Source: Callorhinus ursinus
Taxonomy: Eukaryota; Chordata; Mammalia; Carnivora; Otariidae
Assembly: GCF_003265705.1 (NCBI RefSeq)
Contig: NW_020312867.1
Location: 10,763,228 to 10,827,227, forward strand
Length of the DNA: 64,000 nucleotides
Direction: 5' to 3'
This document shows, in pieces, positions 31,131 through 42,927 of this stretch; position 1 is the stretch's first letter; every line of letters starts with the position of its first letter. Position numbers and translations under genes: made by a program. The notes below the pieces were generated by a model. That model searched no databases. It saw only the letters and a list, made by a program, of their open reading frames with translations, and was not told the DNA's origin.

Positions 31131-32564
31131 CTTTATTCCTGGCGCTCTTTTCTGGAAGGCTCTGCTGCTCTCACTAGGAAGCACTGGCTGACTGGGGCAA
31201 ACCTCTGAATATGCAGCGGGGAGACTGGGCTGCCTGTTCCCCAGACATGCTTCTGGGAAGTGCTGTCCTCAGACCTGGGCAGCTGGGGTCTCTGACCTTG
31301 TTCGGTGCTGCAGAGCAGAACTTTTCAAGTTATCTGTGCTGAAGGACCAGATTTTACATTTCCCAGTCTGCTGTGGACCGAAGCTTTTGTCAAATACAAT
31401 AAAAATGAATTACTAGAGAGACAAAATGTAAAAGAAAAATGCATGAAACAAAGCACCAATTTTTGTTTAATTAGGTTCGAAAGACAAAATTATGTGGTCA
31501 GATGGCTACAAAGTTGCTAAATGCTTACTCAGTTTCTGTGCTAACCTCGTCCCCGGCCCGTAACCAGCAGCTCCGGGGCTGGCGCTGCTTGAGGACCACC
31601 TTTTGAGTGGTCTTGCTTTAGAGGACCTTCTCGTTCTTCCCCTGCACTGTGCCAAGGACACCTGCCCACCAGGAGTTCGTGACACCCTGTCACCTCCCTT
31701 ACTTTCGGGCCACACTCAGGGTAAGCAGGATTTTGGAATTCTCTATTTACACAGCCTCCTCTTGCTGCTGTCCCCTGTGTGGGCATCTTCTCTGCGTCTG
31801 TCCTCTCAAGGTTAGCCAGGGCCATGGGCAAGCTCCCCCGGGGAGGCGGAGTTATGGACAGAGCTTGGACTTAAAGGCTCAGTTGTCCACACACGAGCAG
31901 GCACAGCCCTGTGTGGTGCAGGGTTGGTGTGAGGACGGGGGCTGCAAATTGGGGGCCTCCCTTTGTCCTCTTGTCTGACCACCCCACAAATGTCAGGGGG
32001 CGGACCCGCCTCTGGGCCTGTGGTGTTTCCTGCCAGGTTGTGACTGATGGGAAGCAGAGAGGTGGGGGCCGAGCGCCTGGGCTCTTAGTCAGCAGCTCTC
32101 TGTGCCCTGAGCACCCACCCTCTGTGGCACTGAGCCTGTGGACGGCCAGCCGTGTCCCCCCTTCTCCAGCCCTCAAGCTTGTACCCTCTCTCATGGAGCA
32201 CCTGGTTGGGACCCTTTGGTGCCCCTGATCGCTGTTCTGTTTGCTGTCCCAGGGGCCAACCCAGCAGTAATTGTGCCTTCCAGTTTGTCCCATGTCCCTC
32301 CAGCTCTGGGGCCACATGCACAGTCTTGCCCGTGGAAGATCTTTCATTGCCTTGACTCTGGTTCTGAACTAGAACAGTCCCCACAGCGTCCTAGGATCTG
32401 AGTATTTGGTGTGTGTCCACTTGCCCCACGGGGCAGATGCTCTCCGAGGGCAGGGACCACAGGGTTCTCTGGGACCTACAGGTCTTGCCAAGGGCTTGGC
32501 TTACTACTTTCTTTAGCAGTAATTCCAGCTGCGTTTTCAAGTCTCAGGTATGCTTGACGTTGGT
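31131..32564. other. Unassigned, mostly GC-rich sequence
   Basis: An AT-rich block at 31320-31530 contrasts with GC-rich DNA to 32500. Several mutually overlapping frames on both strands (for example 31871-32347 minus and 31911-32228 plus) cannot all be genes, and none has a domain I recognise. A decayed L2 end may lie near 32430-32500. Confidence 0.45.
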
Positions 32565-32715
32565 CTCAGGGGGTGCACGCACATGCACATACGCACCTGC
32601 TACCTACTTATCCGCACATACTTATATACACGCTTATGCTTATTCACACTCAAATACACATATGCGTGTGCATAGCTGCATACACACTCACACATACGCA
32701 CACACACAACCACAG
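32565..32715. repeat. CA/TA-rich low-complexity tract
   Basis: Irregular CACA, CATA and TATA units. His/Thr-rich frames across it are artefacts. Confidence 0.85.
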
Positions 32716-33689
32716 CTGTGTCGTGCTACCCCACTGTCTGTCCATTTGGCTCAGATGGCGCTTAGCGGATGGAGAATCCAGGGCTCCCAGATGCTGTCTT
32801 GCTGGCTGAGGGACTGAAGAGCTGCTGTGGCTTCCAGGGACCATATGCCGGCTTTCTTGATGACAGAAGCGAAGTTCATTTCTCAAGGCTGTGAGCCAGA
32901 CCAGACATCCTGACCTTTCGGGACACAATGGCTGAATGAGTGCCAGGGCACAGGTGGCTTCTCTGTCCTGAGGATGGGGCTGGCAGCCCGGGCTCTCTTT
33001 GGGGTTGGGGCCTGGGAGCTGCAGGGGGCCTCCAAGGCCGCCATCTCTGAGCCTCACCCTGATCTCGCACACGGCCATGGCCATGCCCGCATGAGCAAGT
33101 GCCGTGCGTTCGGGTGGGGGCCATCTGGAACACTCCATCTTTGGCTGCCTCAGGCAGCAGTAGAGACCAGAACCGAGACTTTTCTCACCTTCTTTGGGAA
33201 GGCTCGAATTGATATTGGATGTGAAAGTTCTTTGTAAACTGCAAAGTGCTGTGCCTTGTGAGAGGGGTATTCATTTTTAAGACCACAGTTGAGGATTTGT
33301 TGTCTTTTCAGGGAGGGGCAGACCTTCTTTTATGGCCTTTCAAGGCCCAGACCAGCCAGGGGCGACTCCTGGACAGTCAGCAAGATGCTGGGCATCCATC
33401 CCCAAGCTTGGCTGCTTGTGTGGTCTGCAAGGAAAACGAGAGCCAGGAAAGAGTAGGGGAAAGTCTCCCTGCAGAGTTGCAGGCAGGGCTGTAGATGCCA
33501 GTGGTCAGGTGGGGAAGAAATAGTCCCGTCCTGGGCCAGTGTGCCTCCTACAGACCCTTGGAGCACTTAGAGAACCAGCAGTGATCGCTCTTCGACAGGA
33601 GTTACGGGTCATGATGATGGTCGTAATTGAAGTTGACAGTCAAATTCATGGGATGCAATCAATTGCCTTATGTTTACCATGGTTACTTA
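32716..33689. other. Unassigned sequence, GC-rich at 32960-33130
   Basis: Opposing frames at 32650-33138 (minus) and 32974-33237 (plus) share the same GC-rich DNA and have no domain. The last 130 bp (33560-33689) is balanced, CpG-retaining and repeat-free, and might be a conserved non-coding stretch. Confidence 0.4.
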
Positions 33690-34110
33690 GTATGATGGTC
33701 AAATTTTTGTGTCAACTTGGCTGGGCCATGGAGCTCGGATATTTGGTCAAACATTCTGAATCTTTCTGTGAAGGTGTTTTTTTGGATGAGATTAACATTT
33801 AAGTCAGTGAAGTCTGAGGAAAGTACATTGCCCTCCATGTGGGTGGGCCTCATCCAATCACTTGAAGGCCTTAATAGGACAAAGACTGACCTCCGCTGAG
33901 CAAGAAGGAATTCTGCCAGCAGGCTGCCTTTGGAGTTGAACTATAACTCTTCCCCGAGTCTCCAGCCTGTCAGCCTCCCCCATCAGATTTTGGACTCATC
34001 ATTCCTCCACAATCACATGAGCCAATTCCTTCAAATAAATCTCTCTCTATTACGTATACACACATCCCGTTGGTTCTGTTTCTCTGGACAACGCTGACCA
34101 ATATACTTGT
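33690..34110 (+). repeat. MLT2-type LTR (ERVL)
   Basis: 'TGTGTCAACTTGGCTGGGCC', 'GGTGGGCCTCATCCAATCAC', 'TCACATGAGCCAATTCCTTC', 'AAATAAATCTCTCTCTATTA' and 'GGTTCTGTTTCTCTGGACAA' follow the MLT2 consensus from end to end. A solo LTR with its polyadenylation signal. Confidence 0.9.
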
Positions 34111-36159
34111 CTTCGTAGAAGGCTAGAGGAATGGAGACACAGGCTACCCAAGATCCCCATATCAGGACAGCCAGCAGCTCCCCAAGTTCACAGCTTCTTT
34201 GGTCTCCTTGATCACATTGGGTGTGTATGGCTGCCGCAGCGGGAGCCAAGGTGCTCGCGGGTCACCTTGACACAGAACCCACAGCTTTTGCTCCTCACCA
34301 GCTTTTCACACTCTGTGAGTCGGGTAGGCACAAGGCCTGCAAGCCAACACGTAATGTTTCACATTTATTCTGTCGTTCTAGGAAACAAGGCGGTGGGAAG
34401 AGGGAGGCCTAGGTCACTTCTAGGCAGGCCCAGATCTGATGTTAACCCTTTACACGCAAGGATGCAATCCTTGTTGCTGACAGTTCTTGTGGTTCCTGAG
34501 CCTCTACTCATTGTGATTCATGGGTGAAGGCAGAACCCAGAGGAAGACAAAGGAGTCAGCGTTTAGCTTTTGGTACTCAGTAGGAGCTGTTGAGGAAGCC
34601 TCTTCATGACAAGAATTAGGAAGACATGGATTTGTGCTTTTGCCAGAGCTGAGTTTTGTTGAGACATGAAAGGGCTTTCTAAATTTCCCAAAGTTTCTCT
34701 TTCAGTACTGGGAAGGCTCAGTGGTGTCCCACTCGAAGCCATGGTGTGGGGTGTGAGGGTTACATCACACGGTGGGGAAAGCAGAGGCAGAACCCTTTCT
34801 GGGCTCCGGAAAAGGAGCTATGGGTGGGAAAAGGGGCACTGAAGAGTTCAGGACTGCTACCTGATTTCCCTCTTGGTCAAAATCCTAGAGGTCGGGGCTA
34901 TATATACCTGATGGGACAGGTTTGGAAACTCCAGAGCAGATGGGAGCTCGTTGCTGCCCCCTGGGAGAGGAGGCAGAACCCTCTTTGGAGAGTGGCCTGT
35001 ACCAGCAGGGAGAGGTCATGATAAAGTAGAAATAATGGTGAGGCTCAGCTGTGCTGAAAGGCCCTGAGATTTCCCACGGGCCCTGTAGGGCTTGGAGGAG
35101 ATCCAAGAACATGCTTGTGGCCCCTGGAGAGTGGCAGGGAGGGGACTGAGAGGCAACATGCTGGCCAGGGCATCACCGTGATGGCAGGGAAGGGGACTCC
35201 TTGACATCATCCCAGTCAAGAGCTGAGGAGTGGGCAGCGCGGTGTCAGGGGCCAGGTTGAGAGAATGGTTGAACCTCTTCCAAGGGTCTGCAGCCCCCAT
35301 GACTGCTCAGATGGCCGCTCAGCCCCCCCAGTGGCAGGGCCCGGCTCAGCCCAGGAGGGACTGAGATTGGGCTTAGTGGCGGCATCCCAGTCACTGGTCT
35401 GGCATCTCTTATTTGCATGCAGATGACCTCTCCTCCCCACACTCATTTTTAGTAAGCCAGTGGGGTCAGCACCAGTTCCCAGTAATGGCTGATATGGAGA
35501 GCAACCTGAGAGCCGGTCAGTTCTTCCCTCAGCACCAAGGCAATTTAATGGGTGAAACTTGGCCATCCGTCGCCCAAGGGCCAGCTGGGGAGTGGTCGGC
35601 TCCTGTGCTGTCATGGGAGGTCCCAGTATTGCTCTCCTTTTCCTCTCTGATCAAAGTAATAAGTTCTTTCTTCTCTGCCTTAGAGTTGGGAGTGGGGAGC
35701 ACGGCTGAGGTGGTAGACAGGTGACCCACAGAATCCCCAAGACTCCAGTCTGCTGAAGAGAAACAAAGCAATCTCAGTGTCATGACAAGTTAGTAAGAGA
35801 ACCCCGCCGGCTGCTGCCAGTGGGAGCCCCTTGATGTCCACATTAATATTGTCTTCCCTGGAGCATGGTCAAGCGGGCTCCAGGCCCCCAGAGCCCTTTC
35901 CAAGCTTTGCATCCTTCCATGACCGTGGTTTGGAGATGGGGCACGTGTCAAGGTACCCCACCATGGTGGAGTCCCTGTGCCCGTTTCCTCCCCTGGCTGG
36001 GTTAACCAGACCAGGAAGGCCACAGTAAAGGGCTGGCAGAGGGGAGAGGAGACCCCAAGGCTCAGGGTTGCACACCTTGAATGGACACCTAGAGACTTTG
36101 GTTACACATGAAGAGGGAAGCTTTCCTTGCGTTGGGCTCCCCTGGCAGGAGGCCAGAGT
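34111..36159. other. Unassigned, repeat-poor sequence
   Basis: Two kilobases with almost no recognisable repeats, which stands out in this window. Frames up to 132 codons (35216-35614 minus) have no domain. A TATA-like TATATATACC occurs at 34900-34909, and a POU/octamer site ATTTGCAT at 35411-35418, without further promoter support. Confidence 0.45.
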
Positions 36160-36540
36160 CAAGGATGAGGGTGTGAATAATTTATTTGGGAGGTGAAAGA
36201 AACTCTGGCAGGAAAGGGACGACAGCCAATGAAGGATGAGCCACTGAGTCAGTTCCCAAGTGGGCAACTGGGGCTTGGTCCTGCTGGAGAATTACGGGAG
36301 ACAGGGCACTTTGGAGTCTTCCCACCTGCGTGATGAGGGAGCTGGGTTATTTGTCCACCACTCCTGTTCATTATGGATAGAGGGCTGCTGCTGGAGTAAT
36401 TAACTTCTGAGCACTTCGGACCACTCCTCTGTGTGGGCTGAGTGGGCTCCCACAGTGAGAAAAGCCCACAGCCAATGAGTGGCAGGGGTTCCCGAGGCGC
36501 ACGCTTCAATGTGGAGAGGTGACTGTGGAAGAGAGACGAG
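36160..36540 (-). repeat. Unassigned LTR-like family (copy 9, antisense)
   Basis: 'AATTTATTTGGGAGGTGAAA', then 'GTGGGCAACTGGGGCTTGGT' matches the antisense order seen in copies 2 and 3. Confidence 0.45.
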
Positions 36541-36589
36541 CAAGGACTGACAGATATCTGTTCCATTGCTCAAGTTAGGTTTTCAGCAT

Positions 36590-37050
36590 GCTGTCCCTTT
36601 CTGTGACTTTCTCCTCTATTCTCTCAGTCCTGCTCCCCTTAGGGACCTTTCTCCTCCCCCACTGCCAGTCACCAACTCCCTAGGTCCCTCCTCTCCAGCT
36701 TTAATGGCAGAATCTAGACCCAGGAGGCCTGCACCTCATACTGCAGCCAGTCTTCTTTATGAACAAGCTCTTCCCCACCCAGACGGATTTAGATAGCTCA
36801 GCCACCTTTCATGGCTCCCTGTTTTCTTCAGGACAAAACTTACTTCTCTTATTCTGGCACCTTCATCTTAACTCCAATTCCCCTCTTCAGATTTATGTTT
36901 CAGAGCTCTAGGTCCTATTTCAGTCAGTGTGTCCTGAGCACTAAATTTGTAGTTAGCCATCTCTGTGTTCTGCCACATCCCACGAGGGACCCCTTACCTT
37001 CCTTCTCTACCTAAGCAATCCTACATCCTTCAGAGGCCTACCAAGATGGA
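36590..37050 (+). repeat. Probable L2 LINE fragment
   Basis: 'CATGGCTCCCTGTTTTCTTC' and 'AGGACAAAACTTACTTCTCT' parallel the L2 block 'GTGGCTCCCCATTGCCCTCAGGATAAAGTCCAAACTC'. Confidence 0.5.
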
Positions 37051-37404
37051 ATCAGAACTCACAGGAGCCCACACTAAGTCCTCACTTATTATGAGTCACA
37101 GGTGAAGGCAGGACCCAAAAGCAGGTGGGGTGGAGAGAAGGAGAGGGAAAGAGAACACATCAAAGACAAATGAGCACTTCACGGAGGGGCACAGATTTCC
37201 TGAGGGCCTGCCAGTCAGCCTTGTCTGGCTGGACACACCAACATAAGAGCAGGGAGCCTAAGCCAGATTAGAAGACAAACTTTCCATTAGAAAGCACCAT
37301 TGTGGTCATTGTCCTATAAGCAAAAATAAGGCTGGAAATTAGAGGGATGCAACAAAGCCGGCAATTCTTGGAAAATGGCCAACAATTCCAAATTGACTCC
37401 ACAT
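37051..37404. other. Unassigned sequence
   Basis: Nothing recognised. Confidence 0.4.
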
Positions 37405-37522
37405 CGAAATAAAATGTTAATGCCATGGAATTGTACACTTAAAAATGGTAAATTTTATGTTAGGTATATTTTTACCACAATTAAGAGATTCAAAAAAAAA
37501 AGAAAAAGAAAAGAAAGGAAAT
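37405..37522 (+). repeat. Short L1 3' end with A-rich tail
   Basis: 'GGAATTGTACACTTAAAAAT' and 'TTTTACCACAATTAAGAG' are an L1 3' terminus, followed by an A/AAAG-rich tail at 37490-37520. Strongly 5'-truncated. Confidence 0.75.
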
Positions 37523-38701
37523 ATCTATGTATTAAAATTCCCACCCCCAACAATTTAGAATAATGTACTTGTTGAGGGTTTGAAGAGTGGGTGGTTGAAG
37601 GGGAAAACTTCTGGGTAGGACGTTGATAAATATTCTTTACAGTTTTTCAAGACCCAGTGTTCTGGCACAAATCTGTAAACTGGATCAGACAGAAGGCAAT
37701 TTCTGGAAGAGAGAAATAAGCATCTGGACAATTTTTATAAACACCCCCTTGGCACCAGGATGGTGTGCTTGCTGCTGATGTGTTTTGGCCAGTATATGAG
37801 CAGTCTGAAAGAGAAGCATTCTGGGTATGAAGGCCAGGCTTGTCCTGAGTCCCACTGAGTAGGGGAGGAGGGGAAAAGCTTTCTTGCTTCCTACCAAATC
37901 CTGAAGCAAGGGAATGATCAGTTTGGTTGAGTGAGAAAGACTGGAGGAGGGACAATGTTGCAGAGATGGTCCAGCTTTCTCCCCAAGGGAGGAAACAGTC
38001 TCGGGTCCTCCTAGCTGGAAGAAGGAATGCAATCCTCCCTAGCACAGCATCTTGTCCATAGCTGGAAGCCTTGGCCCCCCTCAGCCAAGGCTTTAAGAGT
38101 AAACACGGCACCTACTTTTAGGAAGCCTGGAGTCAGATGGGGAAGAGCTCTTGCTGTCCTCAGGGCCCTCTAGGAAGTAGAAATGTGTCTGGAAATACCA
38201 TTCGGGGATAGGAGCTTCTGTGGGAAGACAGCAATTGCTTGCTTTCCCAAAACAGTTTCCAGGCAGCTTCTGTCAGTGGAGGGAACCTATCCTGTCTCCA
38301 GCAATCTAGGGGGAAGTAAGACATTGAACCCATTCCTCAGCTAAGGCCTTCCCACTTCTATAGATCGAAATAAACTGGACTCAACCCCCTAGTGTCATGG
38401 CCTCTGATGGCCCAAAACATTCACTGGGGGATCTCTGTGGCCCTTAGAGGGCCACCTTCTTCATGGTCCTTCTGGTCCTAATTTCTGCATCCAAACATCA
38501 AATCTCTACTCTGTTCCCATGTTACAACCTGGGCACACTGAGAACTTTCACTGTTTTCCCCCAAATTACTGCCCTATCCATAGGTTTATTACCCTTATGG
38601 GAGGTTTGAGGGATCACGTACCATCTTCTACTGATCTTGAAAGTTCTCCTCTCTGCCTGTGTGTCTCTCTCCCCCTTCCTTCTCTTTCATGCTCTCTTTC
38701 T
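37523..38701. other. Unassigned sequence
   Basis: No repeat recognised over about 1.2 kb. The largest frame (37647-38111 minus, 154 codons) has no domain and overlaps a shorter frame in another register. Confidence 0.45.
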
Positions 38702-38900
38702 CTCTCTTTTTAAAAATGTTTTATTTATTTATTCATGAGAGTCAGAGAGAGAGAGAGAGAGAGAGAGGCAGAGGCAGAGGCAGAGGCAGAGGGAGAAGCA
38801 GGCTCCCCGCCTAGCAGGGAGCCCAATGCGGGACTCGATCCCAGGATCCCGGGATCATGACCTGAGCCAAAGGCAGACGCTCAACCATCTGAGCGAGTGC
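38702..38900 (-). repeat. CAN SINE (antisense), variant with (GGCAGA)4
   Basis: TTTATTTATTCATGAGAGTC tail side, (GA)n, then (GGCAGA)4 at 38767-38790, then 'GGAGCCCAATGCGGGACTCG'. The 'CATGAGAGTCAGAGAG' and GGCAGAGG features resemble canid-type SINEs more than the other copies here. The terminal 'CACCCAGGCGCC' is missing. Confidence 0.92.
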
Positions 38901-39267
38901 TCTTCTTCCTCCACTCAAGTTTTGGCACCTGCTGATGGTCCTGCCCATGGCTGTTCTGTTCTACCCCAACAGGCTTCTCCAGGCAAACCTTTCAAAGAAA
39001 CATGATGCTCTCCCCAAGAGGATTTCTGATAAATTCAACTTTCTCCATCTCTTTAATTAGAAACAACTTAGCCAAACTGGGAAAGAGACATTTTATCATC
39101 AATTGGCCAAATTACTATCTCCTATAGGATAGGGTGAATTGAGAAGAGAATATAGATGATTAACCTTGCAAATATTTGAGATGCAGAATTCTCAAATCTT
39201 CAGATCAAAGATTTTTTTTTCAAAACACAAAGGGTTAAAATGGAAACCCCATCAATGTGTGTTTTAA
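38901..39267. other. Unassigned AT-rich sequence
   Basis: No transposon recognised. Could hold conserved non-coding sequence, but I see no decisive motif. Confidence 0.35.
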
Positions 39268-39436
39268 ACCAATGCTTCTCAAGCTTTAGTAGGCACCCAG
39301 ATCCCCTGGGGATCTTGCTAAATGCATATTCCGGTTCAGCAAGTTTGCAGTGGGGCCTAGGGTTCTGTATTTTAATAAGCATCCCAGGTGATGCTGGTGC
39401 TGCAGGGCCATGGACCACATTTTGAATAGCAGTCGT
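39268..39436 (+). repeat. MER5A (hAT-Charlie)
   Basis: 'AATGCTTCTCAAGCTTTAGT', 'GTGGGGCCTAGGGTTCTGTA' and 'CCAGGTGATGCTGGTGCTGC' span almost the whole MER5A consensus. Confidence 0.88.
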
Positions 39437-40885
39437 AGACCAGTGGTTTTCAAAGTTACTGCTATTGGAATTACTTGGGGGAGCTTAGAAAATATTAATG
39501 CCTGGACTCTACTCCAAGATTCTCATGTAACTGAAAGTGGCTGAACATTGGTATTAAAAAGAATTTCATCCTCAATAAATGGTATTGGGAAAACTGGACA
39601 GCTACACAAAAAAGAATGAAACTGAACCACTTTCTTACACTGTACACAAAAATAAACTCAAAATGAACTAAAGACCTAAATGTAGGACCTGAAACCATAA
39701 CAATCCTAGAAGAGAGCACAGGCAATAACTTCTCTGACATCGGCCGTAACAACTTTTTTTCTAGATAAGTCCCCTAAAGCAAGGGAAAAAAAAGCAAAAC
39801 TAAACTATCAGAACAACATCAAAATAAAAAGCTTCTGCCCAGTGAAGGAAACAATAAACAAAATTAAAAGGTAATTTACTGAAAGGGGAGAAGATATTTG
39901 CAAATGACATATCCAATAAAGGGTTAGTATCCAAAAATATATAAAGAACTTACACAACTCAACACCCAAAAAACAATCCAATTAAAAAACGGGGAAAGGC
40001 CATGATAGACATTTCCCCGAAGAAGACATAATAGATGGCTGACAGACCATGAAAAGATGTTCAACATCACTCATCATCAGGGAAATACAAATCAAAACCA
40101 CAATGAGATATCACCTCACACTTATCAGAATGGCTAAAATCAAAAACACAAAAAAAGAGTGTTGGTGAAGATGTGGAGAAAAAAGAACCCTCGTGCACTG
40201 TTGGTGGGAATGCAAACTGGTGCAATCACTGTGGTAAATGGTGTAGATCTTCCTCAAAAAATTAGAAATAGAACTACCTTATGATCTAGTAATTGCACTA
40301 CTGGGTATTTACCCAAAGAATACAAAAATACTAATTCAAAAGGATATAAGCACCCTTATGTTTACTGCAGCATTATTTACCATAGCCAAATTATGGAAGC
40401 CCAAGTGTCCATTGATAGATAATGGACAAAGAAGGCATGGTATATATACACAATGGAATATTTTTCAGCTATAAAAAAATGAAATCTTGCCATTTGCCAC
40501 AACATGTATGGATCTAGAGAGTATAATGTTAAGGGAAATAAGTCAGTTAGAAAAAGACAAATACCATGTGATATCACTCATATGTGGAATTTAAGAAACA
40601 AAACAAGTGAACAAAGGGGGGAAAAGAAACAAACCAAGAAACGGACTCTTAACTGTAGAGAACAAACTGATGGTTACCAGAGGGGCGGTGGGTGGGGGCA
40701 TGGGTGAAATAGGTGAAGGGGATTAAGAAGACACTTACCTTGATGAACACTGAGTAATATATGGAATTGTTGAATCACTAGATTGTACACCTGAAAAATA
40801 TAACACTGTATGCTAAGTACACTGGAATTAAAAAAAAAACTCACGTGGTTCTAATGTATAGCTAAGGTTGAGAACCAGAGCTCTA
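39437..40885 (+). repeat. Second MER5-type element, split by L1
   Basis: The left part 39443-39564 starts 'CCAGTGGTTTTCAAAGTTAC'. The right part 40839-40885 ends 'GCTAAGGTTGAGAACCAGAG', the element's terminal inverted repeat. An L1 lies between. It sits head to tail with the MER5A at 39268. Confidence 0.75.
39565..40838 (+). repeat. Carnivore L1, 5'-truncated, 1.27 kb
   Basis: Begins in the last part of ORF2 ('TCAATAAATGGTATTGGGAA') and runs through 'GAGATATCACCTCACACTTA', 'AATGGAATATTTTTCAGCTA' and the 3' UTR 'GATTGTACACCTGAAAAATA' to an A-run. ORF2 is broken by stops and deletions, so no functional reverse transcriptase is encoded. Confidence 0.93.
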
Positions 40886-41774
40886 AAGTAGAGCATCAAG
40901 CACATGGATTAATATTTTATTTTTTCTTAATTGCAATACTTGACATGAGTAGGCAGGAGGAAGACACAGTCTTTCCCTAAAGGAGAGGCCAATTGTCACA
41001 TTCCCAGCAGTCCTCACAGGTCCTAAGGAAAATCGTGTAGGAACTCAGCTCTTTGATTGTGGTGGTAACAGAAAATGGCCTTGTCATCCGAAGCCAATTT
41101 AAAAGGATATGATAATCAATAAAATGGCAAATTGAGCTAAAATAAAAAGAATAAAAGAACAAAATGGTAAAGTGGTAAAAAAAAGTATAAATGAATATGC
41201 AAAAAAGCAAATTTTATGACAAATTAGATACAATAAGAATAAATGTTTGTAATTAAAAATTAGGCTGAGATAATACTCAGGTTGAGTATGTGAAATACCC
41301 ATTACTTGATCATGTGGAACTTACAACAATAACAAATTCATATGGCTCAAAAATATGGCTCACAAATTCATATGGCTCAAAAAAAATTCTGGCTTAAAAA
41401 CCAGAAGATTTAATGATAAAGCAAAACAAGATCAGAGGTTAAGAATCAGCCTCAGAGAGAAATCCCTCTGTGAAGGACAAGAGCAGTGCTTTGGGCTGGG
41501 TGCCCACTTGTCTATTCTAAGCTGATCTCACTGAGTCCTGGGATCTGGGGTGACAGGGACCCCAGGGAAGCAGGCTCTTGCCATTGGCCTTCCGGTGGTT
41601 GGCTGTGTGGCCCGAGACACCTGTCAGGACTCCCTCAGAGAGCACCGGTGGATGGCTATTTAGGTAGCAAGTTGTTTAGTCTGATCCACTGGCAAATAGC
41701 CTATTGACTGCCAAAATTCTTACTAGAGACTTGGAGGAGGGCACTGCTGGCAGGCTGGTCAAATTTGCAGATTA
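40886..41774. other. Unassigned sequence with short tandem duplication
   Basis: AT-rich to 41400, with a 22-bp segment repeated at 41332-41353 and 41362-41383. No gene recognised. Confidence 0.4.
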
Positions 41775-41870
41775 AATTCAATTTATTAAACATTTATTAA
41801 ATTCCTTCTCTGTGCCAAGCTCTGTAGAGGGTACTAGGGATATGGCTGTAAAGAGGACATCAGAGTGGTA
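41775..41870 (-). repeat. L2 3' terminus (antisense)
   Basis: 'ACATTTATTAAATTCCTTCT' and 'CTGTGCCAAGCTCTGTAGAG' are the L2 end in reverse. Confidence 0.65.
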
Positions 41871-41917
41871 TATTGAAGGTCTGGTGGAGTTAGGGCCCTA
41901 GAATGGGGTGGCGGAGT

Positions 41918-42331
41918 GCTGCAGGTTGGGGTCCCCAGAAGCAGACTCTGAGATGAGGTGTTAGCATATGGATCTATTGGAGTTCCGGGGATCAAACTCT
42001 GTGAAAAGGAAGGAAGCAAGATCAGGTACTGGGAGAAGCTGAGCTGCAATGCAGTCTCAACAAAGGCCTCAGCTGACCTATGCAGAGCTCTGAAGCTGGA
42101 ATGGCCCTTCACAGTTGTCTAATGTCACAAGGAGAGTTCTGAGCCTCTATGGCTTCCCAGTGACCAGTCATTGGATGTGACTGTCCTCTTGGGTGAGGTA
42201 GCTGTCTCCAGCTAAGGGTAGTTTCCAGGGAGAGAAAACAGGTCAGGGCAATCAGCCAGAAGCACTCTCAGCAGCTGGGACAATAAGTTCTGATGGGGAA
42301 TCTGGTGTTACATCATAATGTCCATTACAGG
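41918..42331 (-). repeat. Unassigned LTR-like family (copy 10, antisense)
   Basis: Begins 'GGTTGGGGTCCCCAGAAGCA' plus 'GACTCTGAGATGAGG', the reverse complement of the terminal block of copies 5 and 8. About 410 bp, close to the 437 bp of copy 8. Confidence 0.55.
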
Positions 42332-42927
42332 TGTAGTATCTTAGTTTGTTTAGGCTGCTCTAACAAATTATCACAGCCTGGGAAGCTTATAAACAACAGA
42401 AATTTGTTTCTCATGGTTCTGGAGGCTGGAAGTCCAAGATCATGGTGCTAACATGGTAGGGTTCTGGTGAAGGCCCTCTTATGGGTTGTGACTGCTGATT
42501 TCTCATTGTGTCCTCACATGGTGGAAGGGAGTGAGAGATCTTTCTGGGGCTTCTTTTATAAGGGCATTAATCCTATTCATTTGGACTCCACTTTTATTTT
42601 TTTTATTTTTTTTTTAAAGATTTTATTTATTTATTTGAGAGAGAGAGAATGAGACACAGAGAGCACGAGAGGGAAGAGGGTCAGAGGGAGAAGCAGACTC
42701 CCTGCTGAGCAGGGAGCCCGATGTGGGACTCGATCCCGGGACTCCAGGATCATGACCTGAGCCGAAGGCAGTCACTTAACCAACTGAGCCACCCAGGCGC
42801 CCTGGACTCCACTTTTAGAAACTAATCACCTTCCAAGGGCCCCATCTCTAGTAGCCTTCACCTTGGGGTTAAGAATTCAACACATGCAATTTGGGGAGGG
42901 GGCTACACAAACATTCAGACCATAGCA
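42332..42927 (-). repeat. MST/MLT1-type MaLR LTR (antisense), split by SINE
   Basis: 'ATCTTAGTTTGTTTAGGCTG', 'GGAGGCTGGAAGTCCAAGAT' and 'ACAAACATTCAGACCATAGC' follow the MST/THE1-like LTR in reverse. A SINE at 42597-42802 interrupts it. Confidence 0.85.
42582..42817 (-). repeat. CAN SINE (antisense) with perfect TSD
   Basis: The body is 42597-42802. Identical 15-bp repeats TGGACTCCACTTTTA lie at 42582-42596 and 42803-42817. It carries 'GGACTCCAGGATCATGACC' (CTGGAGTC subtype). Confidence 0.97.

Noticed and set aside
34900..34909. TATA box
   Set aside because: A lone TATATATACC without a CpG-rich or initiator context or a downstream open frame.
39565..40838. Active L1 reverse transcriptase
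   Set aside because: Only the last part of ORF2 is present and it is broken by stops, and the 5' end is missing.
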